A DNA stretch of 64,000 bases from PLA3 sp964592235 (GCA_964592235.1 CAZQCF010000002.1:124001-188000); one strand, 5' to 3'. Shown: positions 1-9,951, numbered from the stretch's first letter. The notes: generated by a model from the sequence alone, not told the origin. A program made the numbers and translations.

Positions 1-409
1 ACGCCGCGCCCCCATCGGCCGCATTCGTCCATCTTGCGATCAACTTCGCCGCGCGACCGATCGGCGCCGTCCAGAGTCATACGATGCAAGCGCCGTGCCC
101 GATGGTGAGTTTCGGACAATCGTCCGCAAAATGCGCGACTTTCAGGCTTTGTGGGGCCGGCGCACCGTGAATGGACGTTTCGAGGTTCCTGGTTTCGACC
201 GATTAGCGGGCGGGTTGCGACATTCTTGATGCGCCCTAATCCACCCGCCACCGCGAGAATCGACGCACGCGCGAGGTGACGCCGCCCCCTCCCGCTCTTT
301 GCCGCGTTTGGAGCCAGAACCCGCCTCGGTCGAACCCTGCTTGAAATCTCCGCCCGCTCGTGTGAAACTTCTGCGTGACTGAAGTTCAACACAGGACGGG
401 GCCCTTCCC
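1..409. other. 409-bp region without a supported gene
   Basis: I see no convincing coding region here. The only long open frames run antisense into the amidohydrolase that starts at 410 and have the composition of shadow frames. There is no clear promoter or terminator. The left edge could include the tail of a gene cut by the window, but nothing recognisable is translated. Confidence 0.5.
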
Positions 410-1342
410 ATGATTATCGATTGCCACACCCATGTCTGGGAATCGCCCGAGCAACTGGGCATGGCCAAAGCAGCCCTGGAAGCCCGCGCGGCCCGCGCCG
501 CCGCGGCGGGATTGAGCAGCGCTAACGGCCCGCTCCCCGACGCCTCCATCTCCCGGCATTTCAGCGCAAGCGACCCGGTCGACCGGTCCTTCGTCCTGGG
601 CTTCAAGAGCCGTTACCTGGGAGCCGAAGTCCCGCTTAGCCTGATCTCGCGCTACGTCCGCGAGCATCCGGAGAAACTCATCGGCGCCGTCGGCATTGAC
701 CCGACCAATCTCGCCGAGGCAATGGACGATCTCGCGGCTGCCAATCAGCAGTTCGGGCTCAAGGCCGTCACCGTGTCACCCGCCGCGCAGGACTTTCACC
801 CGGCTGATAGCCGAGCCATGCAGGTCTTCGCTGAGGCGGCGCGGCTCGGCATGCCGGTGCTGATTCACCAGGGGGTACATTTTTCTTCGGCCGGGAAAAT
901 GGAATTCGCCCGGCCGTCGCTGATCGATGAAGTCGCACGCGATCTGCCCCGGCTCAAGATTGTCATCGCGCACCTCGGGTATCCGTGGGTGGAAGAGACC
1001 ATCGTGCTGCTGGGCAAGCACGCCAACGTCTTCGCCGATATCAGCGGCCTGCTGCATCGGTCGTGGCACGCCTACAACGCCCTGCTCTCGGCCTTTCAGT
1101 ACGGCGTGATTGACAAACTTCTTTTTGGAAGCGATTTCCCCTTCGCTTCGGCCAAGATAGCCATCGAATCGCTCTATCGGCTGAATCAACTCGTGACCGG
1201 CACCAACCTGCCGACGATCCCGCGCGCCGCCCTGGCGGGGATCGTCGAACGTGATTCGCTGGCCCTGCTCGGCATCGAACACGCCGCCCCCGGCTCGACC
1301 CGCGCTTCCGACAACGGCATGCTGGACGGCCATGACGTTTAA
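410..1342 (+). CDS. Amidohydrolase-2 family TIM-barrel metal hydrolase
   Basis: 310 aa, the usual length for the amidohydrolase-2 (ACMSD/TIM-barrel) family. The protein opens with the metal-binding His-x-His of a DCHTHVW motif (H6, H8). A further histidine lies in LIHQG (H153), another in IAHLGYPW (H188), and the catalytic aspartate sits in FGSDFPF (D242), so the full metal-site set is present. Such enzymes act in the cytoplasm as hydrolases or decarboxylases of small organic acids or amides; the substrate cannot be read from the sequence. No signal peptide is visible. The next gene overlaps its last 11 bases, so the two are probably cotranscribed and coupled. Confidence 0.85.
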   Translation: MIIDCHTHVWESPEQLGMAKAALEARAARAAAAGLSSANGPLPDASISRHFSASDPVDRSFVLGFKSRYLGAEVPLSLISRYVREHPEKLIGAVGIDPTNLAEAMDDLAAANQQFGLKAVTVSPAAQDFHPADSRAMQVFAEAARLGMPVLIHQGVHFSSAGKMEFARPSLIDEVARDLPRLKIVIAHLGYPWVEETIVLLGKHANVFADISGLLHRSWHAYNALLSAFQYGVIDKLLFGSDFPFASAKIAIESLYRLNQLVTGTNLPTIPRAALAGIVERDSLALLGIEHAAPGSTRASDNGMLDGHDV

Positions 1343-2045
1343 TCATTCGCATACCGGTTGGACCTCGCGCCGTGCTGCGGTCCGCAACCGCTCGATGGGT
1401 TTGTCAGCGAGTGCCGCGGCGGCGTGCTGCATCGCTTGCGCCTGCACCGCGACCCCGAGCCAGATCGAGATCCTCTCATTCAAACAGATAGAGGAGCCCG
1501 TGCGATACGCAGAGACGTTCGAACGCAGCCACTACTGCCGCGATGCGCACGGGAACTGGCTCATGGTCATGGAGATACCGCCGGTTTGGGTCGAAGGCGG
1601 CGCGTCGGAATCGCCGAGAGGACTCGCTTCCGCGAACCAATCAGGGTGGACGTCGCAACTGGTTCACGTGGAGGTCTTCTGGGTGCCCTACCCCGGACGA
1701 ACGCACGCGGAGTCGACTCAGACCAACGCGGCGATTACCTATCACCTGGTGACGCCCGGCGGCGTGGTGACGTACGAAGGCGCTGGGTTTGTCTATTTTC
1801 GCCCGCCGAAGCCGGGCAAGCCGATCGTCGGGCGCATCGAATCGGGCAGCCTGCTTCGCGCGGCGGATGTTTCTGAATCGGTCGACCTGTTCGGCCCTTG
1901 TCGCCTTCGCGGAACGTTCACCGCAATCGAAGATCGCCGGGCCGTCTTCGGGGCGATGAACGAGATCAAACGCACGCGAGCCAGGGCACTCGTCTCGGGA
2001 CCGGCAGCCGCGGATACCACGCCTGCATCGGGCGCAAAGGATTAA
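1332..2045 (+). CDS. Exported or lipoprotein-like protein of unknown function
   Basis: 237 aa from the ATG at 1332, which overlaps the preceding amidohydrolase stop by 11 bp; longer upstream frames would sit inside that gene. The N-terminus has basic residues followed by an Ala/Cys-rich hydrophobic stretch ending near Cys residues around position 35-38, compatible with a signal peptide and possibly a lipobox, though the lipobox is not classical. The rest is predicted beta-rich, with several Trp/Tyr-containing strands. I do not recognise the family. The position between two amidohydrolases suggests a shared operon with the gene at 2056, 10 bp downstream. Confidence 0.6.
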   Translation: MTFNHSHTGWTSRRAAVRNRSMGLSASAAAACCIACACTATPSQIEILSFKQIEEPVRYAETFERSHYCRDAHGNWLMVMEIPPVWVEGGASESPRGLASANQSGWTSQLVHVEVFWVPYPGRTHAESTQTNAAITYHLVTPGGVVTYEGAGFVYFRPPKPGKPIVGRIESGSLLRAADVSESVDLFGPCRLRGTFTAIEDRRAVFGAMNEIKRTRARALVSGPAAADTTPASGAKD

Positions 2046-2055
2046 GGAGCCACGC

Positions 2056-3753
2056 GTGAACCGCCGGATCTGGACCGTTTCATTCATCCTGTGGGGGATC
2101 ATCGCGGGCTGCTCCGGCGGCGCGCGAGATTACGATCTCGTTGTCCACAACGCGCAAATCTGGACAGGCAATCCAGACCAGCCCGAGGCGACGGTGCTGG
2201 CCGTGCGCGGCGACGAATTCGCCTACGTGGGAGACGAGTTTCCCGAATCGTCGCGGATCGGAAAACGGACGCAGGTCATCGACGCGCAGCAGGCTCGCGT
2301 CGTTCCCGGATTGATCGACGCGCACCTTCACCTAATCTCCGGAGGGCTGCAACTGACTCGGCTCAATCTGCGCGATGTGCCCGACCGCGCGACGTTCATC
2401 GAGCGCGTCGCGACGCGCGCGAAGGCCACGCCTCCGGGCCGATGGATTCTCGGCGGGCGATGGTCCACCGAGAGCTGGCCCGATCCGACCCAGCCGGACA
2501 GGGCATGGATCGACGCCGTCACCGGCGATCGGCCGACGCTGCTGCATCGCATGGACGGCCACGGCGCCCTGGCGAACAGCGCTGCGTTGAAACGCGCGGG
2601 AATCACGCGCAACGGTCCGCCCGATCCGCCTGGCGGACTGATCGAGCGCGACGCGAAGACCGGCGAGCCGACGGGCATTCTCAAAGAATCGGCAATCGGT
2701 CTGGTATCCCGCCATGTGCCGACGCCGTCGGCGGGCGAATTGGACACAGCCCTGGCAGCGGCGATGCACCATGCGAATTCGCAGGGCATCACCGCAGTTC
2801 ACACGATGTCGCCGTGGAGTGAATACGCCGTACTCAAGCGCGCCGGCGATGCCGATCGCCTCACCCTGCGCGTGCGAATGTACGTCAACGAGAGCCATTG
2901 GGAGCCGTACATCGACAAGATAGGTCGGCGGCGCGGCGATGAATGGTTGCGCATCTGCGGATTCAAACAATTCATGGATGGCTCGCTCGGTTCGCGCACG
3001 GCGTCCATGGCCGAGCCGTACACGGATCAACCGGACAATCACGGCGTCCTGCGCGAAGTAATGTACGCGGACGGCAGCACCCAACCCGACGCGACGCACC
3101 TGACGCGAATGTGCGAGGCGGTGGTGGACGAGGGACTTTCACCGGCGATTCACGCCATCGGCGACCAGGCCAATCGCATCGTCCTGGACACGTACGAGCA
3201 GGTTCGCCGAGGCGGCCAATCGCAGTCGGACGCGCACGCGATTCCCCTGCGCATCGAACACGCCCAGCATCTGCTGCCCGAAGACATTGAGCGATTTGCA
3301 AAACTGGGCGTTGTCGCGTCGATGCAGCCGCTGCACAAGGCCGACGACGGGCGCTACGCGGTCGGCGCGATTGGCATCGAGCGTTGCCGAACGAGCTACG
3401 CGTTTCGTTCACTTATCGAATCAGGCGCGATCGTGGCGTTCGGGAGCGACTGGCCGGTCGTCTCACTCAACCCGATGGAGGGCATCCACGCCGCAGTCAC
3501 GGGGCGAACTCTGAACAACAAGACATTCGTCCCCGAGCAGAACATCACCAGCGAGCAAGCGCTGCGGGCCTACACGAATGGCGCGGCCCATGCAGCCTGT
3601 GACGACGGGAAGCTGGGCGCGATCCGTCCCGGGGCGCTCGCGGACTTCGTGATCCTCGACGCCGACATCCTCTCTATCCGGGAGGCTGCGATCCGCTTCG
3701 TCCGCGTGAATCAAACATTTGTCGGAGGCCGGCGCGTGTACGCGCGCGAGTAG
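2056..3753 (+). CDS. Lipoprotein amidohydrolase, amidohydrolase-3 (YtcJ-like) family
   Basis: 565 aa. The GTG start at 2056 is chosen because AAGGAG lies 6 bp upstream. A lipoprotein signal with lipobox IIAGC (Cys at about residue 19) anchors the enzyme in an envelope membrane. The mature part begins with the amidohydrolase-3 entry (DLVVHNAQIWTG) and has the metal motif DAHLHL near residue 90, later histidines in AIHAIGD and IEHAQHL, and the late FGSDWPV aspartate motif, ending in the composite beta domain GALADFVILD. YtcJ-type enzymes hydrolyse N-acyl or exocyclic amide bonds; the substrate is unknown. It is probably the third gene of a short operon with 410 and 1332. The minus-strand queG converges 17 bp downstream. 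Confidence 0.88.
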   Translation: MNRRIWTVSFILWGIIAGCSGGARDYDLVVHNAQIWTGNPDQPEATVLAVRGDEFAYVGDEFPESSRIGKRTQVIDAQQARVVPGLIDAHLHLISGGLQLTRLNLRDVPDRATFIERVATRAKATPPGRWILGGRWSTESWPDPTQPDRAWIDAVTGDRPTLLHRMDGHGALANSAALKRAGITRNGPPDPPGGLIERDAKTGEPTGILKESAIGLVSRHVPTPSAGELDTALAAAMHHANSQGITAVHTMSPWSEYAVLKRAGDADRLTLRVRMYVNESHWEPYIDKIGRRRGDEWLRICGFKQFMDGSLGSRTASMAEPYTDQPDNHGVLREVMYADGSTQPDATHLTRMCEAVVDEGLSPAIHAIGDQANRIVLDTYEQVRRGGQSQSDAHAIPLRIEHAQHLLPEDIERFAKLGVVASMQPLHKADDGRYAVGAIGIERCRTSYAFRSLIESGAIVAFGSDWPVVSLNPMEGIHAAVTGRTLNNKTFVPEQNITSEQALRAYTNGAAHAACDDGKLGAIRPGALADFVILDADILSIREAAIRFVRVNQTFVGGRRVYARE

Positions 3754-3770
3754 TCCGTCGCACAGCCTTT

Positions 3771-4757
3771 TCACGGGGCCGCACGGCGAACCACGTTCTC
3801 CAGCGCGATCCGCGCATTGCGCCGCCACGTGGCCGGCGTCGCCCGAACCGCTGCCCTGCCCGCAGTCGCGCGCCGATGCGTCGGCCCGTTCCAACGGGCG
3901 AGGTCTCCAAGCCGCGGCCGGGCGGAATCGAGCGTCCCGATCAACCGGGGCTCGCTGGCCTCGGGCGCGCGCTGATTGAACGGGCACACTTCCTGGCAGA
4001 TGTCGCAGCCAAAGACCCAGTCGCCCATGTCCGCCGCCAGCTCCGGATCGATCTCGCCACGACGCTCAATCGTCAGATACGAAATGCAGCGGCTCGCGTC
4101 CATCTCGTACGCCACGGGGAATGCCCCGGTCGGGCATGCGTCGAGGCAGCGCGTGCAACACCCGCAATGATCGGTCACCGGCGTGTCGGCCGGGAGTTCC
4201 AAGTCGGTAAACAGCTCACCCAGAACAAAGTAAGACCCCAGGCGATGATTCAAGATCAGCGTGTTCTTTCCGATCCAGCCCACACCCGCCATCGCGGCCA
4301 ACTCACGCTCCGTAATGGCAGATGTATCGACGCATACCTTGAATTGAAACGGCTGCCCCAGCGCCGCCTGCAAGCGCCCGGCCAGCGCCGCCAGCTTCTC
4401 TTTCAGAACGACGTGGTAGTCTTCGCCCCAGGCATACATCGCAACGCGGCCACGCGGCGATTCCTTCGCCTGCGGCTCGGCGCCGGCCGGTTCGGGCTGT
4501 CGATAGTTCATCGCCGCGACGATTACACTCTTCGCCCACGGCAGCCAGACGCGAACATCCTCGCGCGACCCGATGTGGCGGTTCAGATAGCGCATCGTTC
4601 CCGCGCGACCGGACTCAAGCCACTCGCGGAGATACTTGCCGCGCGGAATTGGCGCGACCGGTCCGATGCCGCAGGCGTCAAGACCTGATTGTGACGCAGC
4701 GTCTCGAACCAGCCCGGCGCGCGCCGCAGCCGCAAGATCCGGGAGTCCGTTTGACAT
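3771..4757 (-). CDS. queG: Epoxyqueuosine reductase
   Basis: 328 aa from the ATG at 4757; a TTG at 4778 would add seven residues. QueG reduces epoxyqueuosine to queuosine in the tRNA wobble base, using cobalamin and two [4Fe-4S] clusters. The sequence shows the family marks: SGLDACGIG near the start, the central MAGVGWIGKNTLILN segment, and two cluster motifs, CGCCTRCLDACP and CDICQEVCP, of the expected eight-iron ferredoxin fold. It is slightly shorter than the E. coli enzyme (379 aa), with a reduced C-terminal part. It stands alone, convergent with 2056 and divergent from 4822. A cobalamin adenosyltransferase is encoded elsewhere in the window, consistent with cobalamin use. Confidence 0.93.
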   Translation of the reverse strand: MSNGLPDLAAAARAGLVRDAASQSGLDACGIGPVAPIPRGKYLREWLESGRAGTMRYLNRHIGSREDVRVWLPWAKSVIVAAMNYRQPEPAGAEPQAKESPRGRVAMYAWGEDYHVVLKEKLAALAGRLQAALGQPFQFKVCVDTSAITERELAAMAGVGWIGKNTLILNHRLGSYFVLGELFTDLELPADTPVTDHCGCCTRCLDACPTGAFPVAYEMDASRCISYLTIERRGEIDPELAADMGDWVFGCDICQEVCPFNQRAPEASEPRLIGTLDSARPRLGDLARWNGPTHRRATAGRAAVRATPATWRRNARIALENVVRRAAP

Positions 4758-4821
4758 TCGCCTGATTGTACGCGACAATTCGGTCCGTCACGTGGACACA
4801 CACGCCCAGCACGGGGTTGCC

Positions 4822-5268
4822 ATGATCTTTGATCACGATTGGTGGTTCGGCGGCGCGTACCAAGGCCGCATCGCCGAGGCCAAGCGCCGTTGCGCCCGAT
4901 CGCACTTCCCAAAGCTCAAGGACGAAGCCCTTGATCGCGACAAGTCGGCCGCTGCCTTCATTGAAAAACTCGAGGCGCGGTCGATTCTCTACCTTCGCGA
5001 CGGTTTCTCGTACGAAATGAAAGAGCTTGTCGCCGGCCCCACAACCGGCTCGCTCACGTTCGAATGCGCCCCGGCCGACGATGCTTACAAGGTCGGTGCG
5101 TTTGTTGTCACCCTGCCGTTTGACGAGGTCGTCCGCGTGGAGATTTTCGCGTACCACCCGGACGAAAAACCCGACGACATGCCCTCGATCAAGGGCTTCG
5201 GCGGGATCCAGACCGGGCACCCCAAACGCGCCGACGAACGTCCGCCACGAGCCGAGCAGGCGGATTAA
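4822..5268 (+). CDS. Small soluble protein of unknown function
   Basis: 148 aa from the ATG at 4822. The open frame extends upstream to 4636, but that part lies antisense in queG and lacks a binding site, so I use the internal ATG (MIFDHDWWFGG). The composition is that of a cytoplasmic alpha/beta protein with aromatic-rich N-terminus, a Lys/Arg/Asp-rich helical region and alternating strands (GAFVVTLPFDEVVRVEIFAY), ending in a charged tail. No signal peptide, membrane segment or known motif. It is transcribed divergently from queG with a 64-bp gap. Function unknown. Confidence 0.6.
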   Translation: MIFDHDWWFGGAYQGRIAEAKRRCARSHFPKLKDEALDRDKSAAAFIEKLEARSILYLRDGFSYEMKELVAGPTTGSLTFECAPADDAYKVGAFVVTLPFDEVVRVEIFAYHPDEKPDDMPSIKGFGGIQTGHPKRADERPPRAEQAD

Positions 5269-5448
5269 GCAGATTTCATCTCCGATTCCCCCGCCCGCTG
5301 ACGCCGCGTGAACGGTAGCGGACAATCTCGTTGTACGGCTTGGATTTGGAGAAGGTGGAGACCCGTAGAAACCGCCGGCCCCGGCCATTCTGGGTCAAGT
5401 ATTCGACGGGGCAGGTAAAACTCACTTTTTGATGTGGAGCCTCGAACC

Positions 5449-7332
5449 ATGCGAAGCACGATCCGAAACCTCGCCCTGATGTTGACGCTCACCTTGCTAG
5501 CGCCGGCAATCGTGCAGACTGCCCGCGCGCAGGATGCCAAAAGCATTGTCGCGTACTTCAAGATTGCCGGAGAAATCGGCGAGCAGCCCGAGCAAATGGC
5601 CGGTCTAGGCGAACTGTTCGGCGGCAAAGCTCCGACGAACATGTTCGATCTGCTTGCGAAGTTCAAAAAGGCCCGAACGGATGACAAGGTAAAGGCTGTC
5701 ATCCTCGACATGGAGAACGCGGCCCTGGGCATCGCACAGATTCAGGAATTGCGCACGCAGATTGAGGCGCTCCGTGCGGCCGACAAAGACGTGTGGGTCT
5801 TCACCGAGACGCTCGGCATGGGCCGGCTTCTGCTGGCCTCGGCGGCGAGCAAGCTGGTGATGATGCCACGCGGCGTGGTCGAACTGGCCGGTATGTACTC
5901 GGAGGGCCTGTATTTCAAACGCATGCTGGACAAGATCGGCGTGCAGGCCGACATCATTCACTGCGGCGACTACAAGTCAGCCGGCGAGCCGTTCTACCTC
6001 GAAGGACCGAGCAAACCCGCGGAAGAGCAGACCAATCGACTCATCGATTCGATCTTCGCCACGCTCAAGAGCGAAATCTGCAAGAGCCGCAAGATCGAGG
6101 CCGAGGACCTCGAGAAACTGATCGACAAGGCCATCCTGTCGCCTGCCGAAGCCAAAGAGGCGGGCCTGGTCGATGACCTCATGTTCCGCGAGGACTTCGT
6201 CAAAGCCGTTCGCAAGAAGTACGGTAAGACTGCCAAGGTGTCCTTCGACTACGGTCGCAAGAAAGGTCCCGAGCTGGATCTGGAAAACCCCTTCGCCCTC
6301 TGGGGTTTCTTCGCGCAGGTGATGAAGCCGAAGGAAGAGTCGCAGATGCCCGCCATCGCCGTGGTTTACGTCGAAGGCCCCATTACCCAGGGCGAGAGTG
6401 AGCCCGGCATGTTCGGCGGACCGCCCTCCAACGCCGGCTCCGACACGGTGCGCAAGGCCATCGCCGAAGCGGCGGCCGACAAAAACGTGAAGGCGCTGAT
6501 CCTTCGCGTGGATTCGCCCGGCGGATCGGCCATCGCCAGCGAGATCATCGCCGAAGCCACGATGCGGTTTAAGAAGAGCGGTCGGCCGTTCATTTGCTCA
6601 ATGGGCAATGTCGCCGGCAGCGGCGGGTACTACGTCGCCACGCAGGCGGACTCAATCTTCGCGCAGCCTTCGACCATTACCGGTTCCATCGGCGTCGTCG
6701 GCGGCAAGATGGTCACGAAAGGCCTGTGGGATTGGGTCGGCGTCACCGGCCATGAATACAAGCGCGGGAAGCACGCCGACATCATGAACACCAATCGCAA
6801 GTTCACCGAAGAAGAGCACAAGGTGATGGGCGGCTTCATGAATCGCATCTATGGCGAGTTCAAGGATCGCGTCACGCAGGGCCGGGGCGACAAGATCAAA
6901 GGCGACCTGGAGAGCCTTGCGGGCGGGCGCGTGTACACCGGCGAACAGGCAATTGAGATCGGCCTCGTTGATCGGCTCGGCGGTTTCGCCGATGCGATTC
7001 GCTATACGGCGAGTGAGGCGGATATCGAAAGCGACTACGAATTGAAAGTTTTCCCCAAGCCCAAGAGCTTGAGCGACATCTTCGCGGAAGCGTTCGGCGG
7101 CGGAAAAGACAAGGATCACGAGTTCATCCACACCGGCGCGGTTGTTCGTACGGGCGTTCAGGCGCTTTCGCGCTATGCACAGATGCCCACGATGGCGGCC
7201 GGACTGGAGGCGGTCCGACGGCTTGACCCGGTCAAAGCACGGGCGATGGAAGATTTTCTGATTCACATGGAACTTTTGTCGCGTGACGGAGTATTACTCA
7301 TTGGACCGAGCTTCACGACGCTGTCGAAGTGA
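5449..7332 (+). CDS. sppA: Signal peptide peptidase SppA, long (67K) type
   Basis: 627 aa from the ATG at 5449, preceded by GGAG at spacing 9; a GTG at 5434 is the alternative. An N-terminal hydrophobic segment (about residues 8-26) is followed by ARAQ, a signal peptide or anchor. Both halves are crotonase-like S49 peptidase domains, as in E. coli SppA. The general-base lysine is in the first half in DYKSAGEPF (about K176) and the nucleophile serine in the second half in GNVAGSGGYY (about S391), followed by TGSIGVVGGK. The enzyme cleaves leftover signal peptides in the membrane. It is monocistronic as far as can be seen, with a hairpin and short T-run at 7447-7472. Confidence 0.92.
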   Translation: MRSTIRNLALMLTLTLLAPAIVQTARAQDAKSIVAYFKIAGEIGEQPEQMAGLGELFGGKAPTNMFDLLAKFKKARTDDKVKAVILDMENAALGIAQIQELRTQIEALRAADKDVWVFTETLGMGRLLLASAASKLVMMPRGVVELAGMYSEGLYFKRMLDKIGVQADIIHCGDYKSAGEPFYLEGPSKPAEEQTNRLIDSIFATLKSEICKSRKIEAEDLEKLIDKAILSPAEAKEAGLVDDLMFREDFVKAVRKKYGKTAKVSFDYGRKKGPELDLENPFALWGFFAQVMKPKEESQMPAIAVVYVEGPITQGESEPGMFGGPPSNAGSDTVRKAIAEAAADKNVKALILRVDSPGGSAIASEIIAEATMRFKKSGRPFICSMGNVAGSGGYYVATQADSIFAQPSTITGSIGVVGGKMVTKGLWDWVGVTGHEYKRGKHADIMNTNRKFTEEEHKVMGGFMNRIYGEFKDRVTQGRGDKIKGDLESLAGGRVYTGEQAIEIGLVDRLGGFADAIRYTASEADIESDYELKVFPKPKSLSDIFAEAFGGGKDKDHEFIHTGAVVRTGVQALSRYAQMPTMAAGLEAVRRLDPVKARAMEDFLIHMELLSRDGVLLIGPSFTTLSK

Positions 7333-7446
7333 AGCCCGGCGCGGCAGGCCGTTGTAACAGGGTGTGGCGCGTTTGTGAGAATGCGACCTAACCTTGGCAA
7401 GCCGCGAGGGTCTTAGAACTTGAGACCCGTGCGAACCAGAACAAAC

Positions 7447-7472
7447 CCGGAGACGTAAGGACTCCGGCTTTT
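7447..7472 (+). terminator. Candidate intrinsic terminator after sppA
   Basis: CCGGAG (7447-7452) pairs with CTCCGG (7462-7467) across a 9-base loop and is followed by CTTTTA. The T-run is short, so efficiency is uncertain. Confidence 0.45.
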
Positions 7473-7493
7473 ACAGATCCCACTCCACCCTCT

Positions 7494-7532
7494 GGCCCGG
7501 TCGTCTGGACTCACCGTCTGGGCGACCGGGCC
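7494..7532. repeat. Perfect 10-bp inverted repeat between sppA and the DUF255 gene
   Basis: GGCCCGGTCG (7494-7503) and CGACCGGGCC (7523-7532) form a perfect 10-bp stem around a 19-base loop. No T-run follows on either strand, so it may be an operator, an attenuating RNA hairpin or a second terminator element in the 303-bp gap 7333-7635. The rest of that gap shows nothing coding. Confidence 0.5.
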
Positions 7533-7635
7533 ACCTTATTGCGCTGAACGATCCCGCAGCCAGCGCGGTCTCGCATTGCCGGGTCGATTGTTCGCGCAAT
7601 CGGCTCTTTGGGACGTTCGCCCTATACTTCCGGCG

Positions 7636-9951
7636 ATGTCCAGAGCACACTCGATCGTCCCGCTGCGGCGCTACCGGCATGTCGCAAGTCCGTGGACTGC
7701 CGGATTGGTCGCGTTTCTGACCTTCGGATGCAACGCCCGTCACGACACCAGCGAAGTCGCTCAGAATGACCGCGCGAGCGCACCAGCAACGAGCGACGCC
7801 GGAACGACACCACTCCCTCAACAGGATGCCCGCATGTCGACCTCGACCTCTTCGCGAAAACCCAATCGCCTCGCCCACGCCACGAGTCCGTATTTGCTGC
7901 AACACGCCTACAACCCCGTCGATTGGTTCGAATGGGGGCCGGAAGCACTCGAGAAGGCACGGCGTGAGGACAAGCCCATCTTCCTCTCCATCGGGTACTC
8001 GGCTTGCCATTGGTGTCACGTGATGGAACGCGAGAGTTTTGAGAGTGAAGAGATCGCGGCGTTCTTGAACGAGCACTTCGTCCCGATCAAGGTCGACCGC
8101 GAAGAACGGCCCGACCTCGACGATATCTACATGATGGCCACCCAGGCGCTCACGCGCTCCGGCGGCTGGCCCATGTCGGTTTGGCTGACACCCGACCTCA
8201 AGCCCTTCTACGCCGGCACGTATTTCCCGCCCGACGATCGGTACGGCCGACCCGGCTTCCAGCGCGTGCTGGAATTCCTCGCCGACATCTGGAAGAACCA
8301 GCGCGAGAAGGCGCTGGATCAGGCGGACCAATTGACCCAGGCCGTGCAGCAGTTGACCACCGTCGCGCAGGGACAGGACATGGTCCCGTGGGAAGTGGTG
8401 CAACGGGCTGCGGTCTTCCTCGCGAAGGCCTTTGATCCGGTCAAGGGCGGTATGAGCGGCGGCGGCACGAACAAGTTTCCGCCGACGATGGCGATGGACC
8501 TCATGCTGCGCGTCCATCACGCGTCGCAGGAGTCGCGCGATGGCAGCAAACCCGAGCCGGATGCGCGGATGCTCGCGGCGGTCGAGTTGACACTTGAGAA
8601 GATGGCGCACGGCGGGATTTACGACCAGCTCGGCGGCGGATTTGCGCGCTACAGCACCGACGTGGACTGGCTTGTGCCGCATTTTGAAAAGATGCTGTAC
8701 GATCAGGCACTCGTCAGCGATATCTATCTCAAAGCGTTCCAATTAACCGGCAAGCCGCTGTACGCGCGGATCGCCCGCGAGACGCTCGACTACGTTATCG
8801 CCGATTTGCAAAGCCCTGAAGGTGGGTATTACTCGACGCGCGACGCTGACAGCGAAGGCCACGAGGGCAAATTCTACGTCTGGACGCTGGACGAAGTCAC
8901 CGCCCTGCTCGGTGGCGACGCCGCCCTGTTCTGCGACTACTACGACGTGACGAAGGACGGCAACTGGGAAGGCGCAAACATCCTGAATATTCAGCGGCCA
9001 CTGGAAACGGTCGCGAAACTTCACCAGCTTGACCCGGCTGAAGCGGACAAGCGCCTGGCTGCGGCACGCGCAACGCTCTTCGCCGCGCGGGAGAAGCGCG
9101 TCAAGCCGCATCTGGATGACAAGGTGCTGTCAGGGTGGAACGGTATGATGATCGCGAGCATGGCCCGCGGGGCGCGGATTCTGAGAGAAGATCGGTATCG
9201 TGTGTCGGCGGAGAAGGCGGCGGACTTTGTGATGTCGCAAATGGTCCGCGAGGGACGGCTGCTGCGAACCTGTCGCGCGGGCAAGGCCCACACGCACGCC
9301 TACCTCGACGATCATGCCTGCTTGATCGAGGCGATGCTGAATTTGTATGAGACCACGTTTGACACGAAATGGCTGGATCACGCCGAGAAACTGAACAATG
9401 ATCTGGCGAGGTTTTTCCGCGACGCGGAACACGGCGCATACTACTATACGCCCGTTGACGGTGAGAAGCTGATCGTCCGCGCCAAGGACAACAACGACGG
9501 CGCCACGCCCTCCGGCAATTCCGTTCAGCTCATGAACCTGCTGCGCCTGGCGGTGCTGCTGGATCGCAAGGACCTTCACGAAGAGGCCGAACGGATGATT
9601 CGCGCCTTCAGCAAGCACCTGGACGAAACGCCGTTCCGTTCCGAGCGGATGCTTTCCGCCATCGATTTCTATCACCGTCGCCCGCGGGAGCTGGCCTTCG
9701 TCGCCGCCAAGGCGGATGCCGCGCATCTCGACAAACTGGTTGAGACTGCGTGGCGAACGTATGTCCCAAACGTCGTGTTCGCGCGAATCTTCGTGGACTC
9801 GCCGGGCGCAGCCGACCTGGCGAGGCGCATCCCCTTGCTGGCCGCCAAGCAGCCGCCGCCGACCGGCGCAGCCGCCTTCGTCTGTCGCAATTTCACCTGC
9901 AAAGCGCCGACCAGCGACGCAGACCAGCTCCGTACGCTGCTGGCGCCCTGA
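7636..9951 (+). CDS. Thioredoxin-domain protein of the DUF255/YyaL (SPATA20-like) family, lipoprotein
   Basis: 771 aa from the ATG at 7636; a TTG at 7576 opens the frame earlier, but the ATG gives a clean lipoprotein signal with lipobox LTFGC. A Ser/Thr/Gln-rich linker leads into the family's thioredoxin-like domain, whose start (NRLAHATSPYLLQHAYNPV) is unmistakable. It carries the C-x-x-C pair in SACHWCHVME (about C124/C127). A long alpha/alpha-barrel of six-hairpin glycosidase type follows, with GGIYDQLGGGFARYS and WLVPHFEKMLYDQA motifs. The biochemical role is unproven in bacteria. The lipoprotein signal places it outside the cytoplasm. It has no obvious operon partner; the next gene starts 105 bp downstream. 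Confidence 0.88.
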   Translation: MSRAHSIVPLRRYRHVASPWTAGLVAFLTFGCNARHDTSEVAQNDRASAPATSDAGTTPLPQQDARMSTSTSSRKPNRLAHATSPYLLQHAYNPVDWFEWGPEALEKARREDKPIFLSIGYSACHWCHVMERESFESEEIAAFLNEHFVPIKVDREERPDLDDIYMMATQALTRSGGWPMSVWLTPDLKPFYAGTYFPPDDRYGRPGFQRVLEFLADIWKNQREKALDQADQLTQAVQQLTTVAQGQDMVPWEVVQRAAVFLAKAFDPVKGGMSGGGTNKFPPTMAMDLMLRVHHASQESRDGSKPEPDARMLAAVELTLEKMAHGGIYDQLGGGFARYSTDVDWLVPHFEKMLYDQALVSDIYLKAFQLTGKPLYARIARETLDYVIADLQSPEGGYYSTRDADSEGHEGKFYVWTLDEVTALLGGDAALFCDYYDVTKDGNWEGANILNIQRPLETVAKLHQLDPAEADKRLAAARATLFAAREKRVKPHLDDKVLSGWNGMMIASMARGARILREDRYRVSAEKAADFVMSQMVREGRLLRTCRAGKAHTHAYLDDHACLIEAMLNLYETTFDTKWLDHAEKLNNDLARFFRDAEHGAYYYTPVDGEKLIVRAKDNNDGATPSGNSVQLMNLLRLAVLLDRKDLHEEAERMIRAFSKHLDETPFRSERMLSAIDFYHRRPRELAFVAAKADAAHLDKLVETAWRTYVPNVVFARIFVDSPGAADLARRIPLLAAKQPPPTGAAAFVCRNFTCKAPTSDADQLRTLLAP

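Noticed and set aside
7471..8742. Long antisense open frame opposite the DUF255/YyaL gene
   Set aside because: Arg/His/Gly-rich translation with no motif, fully opposite a clear gene; a high-GC shadow frame.
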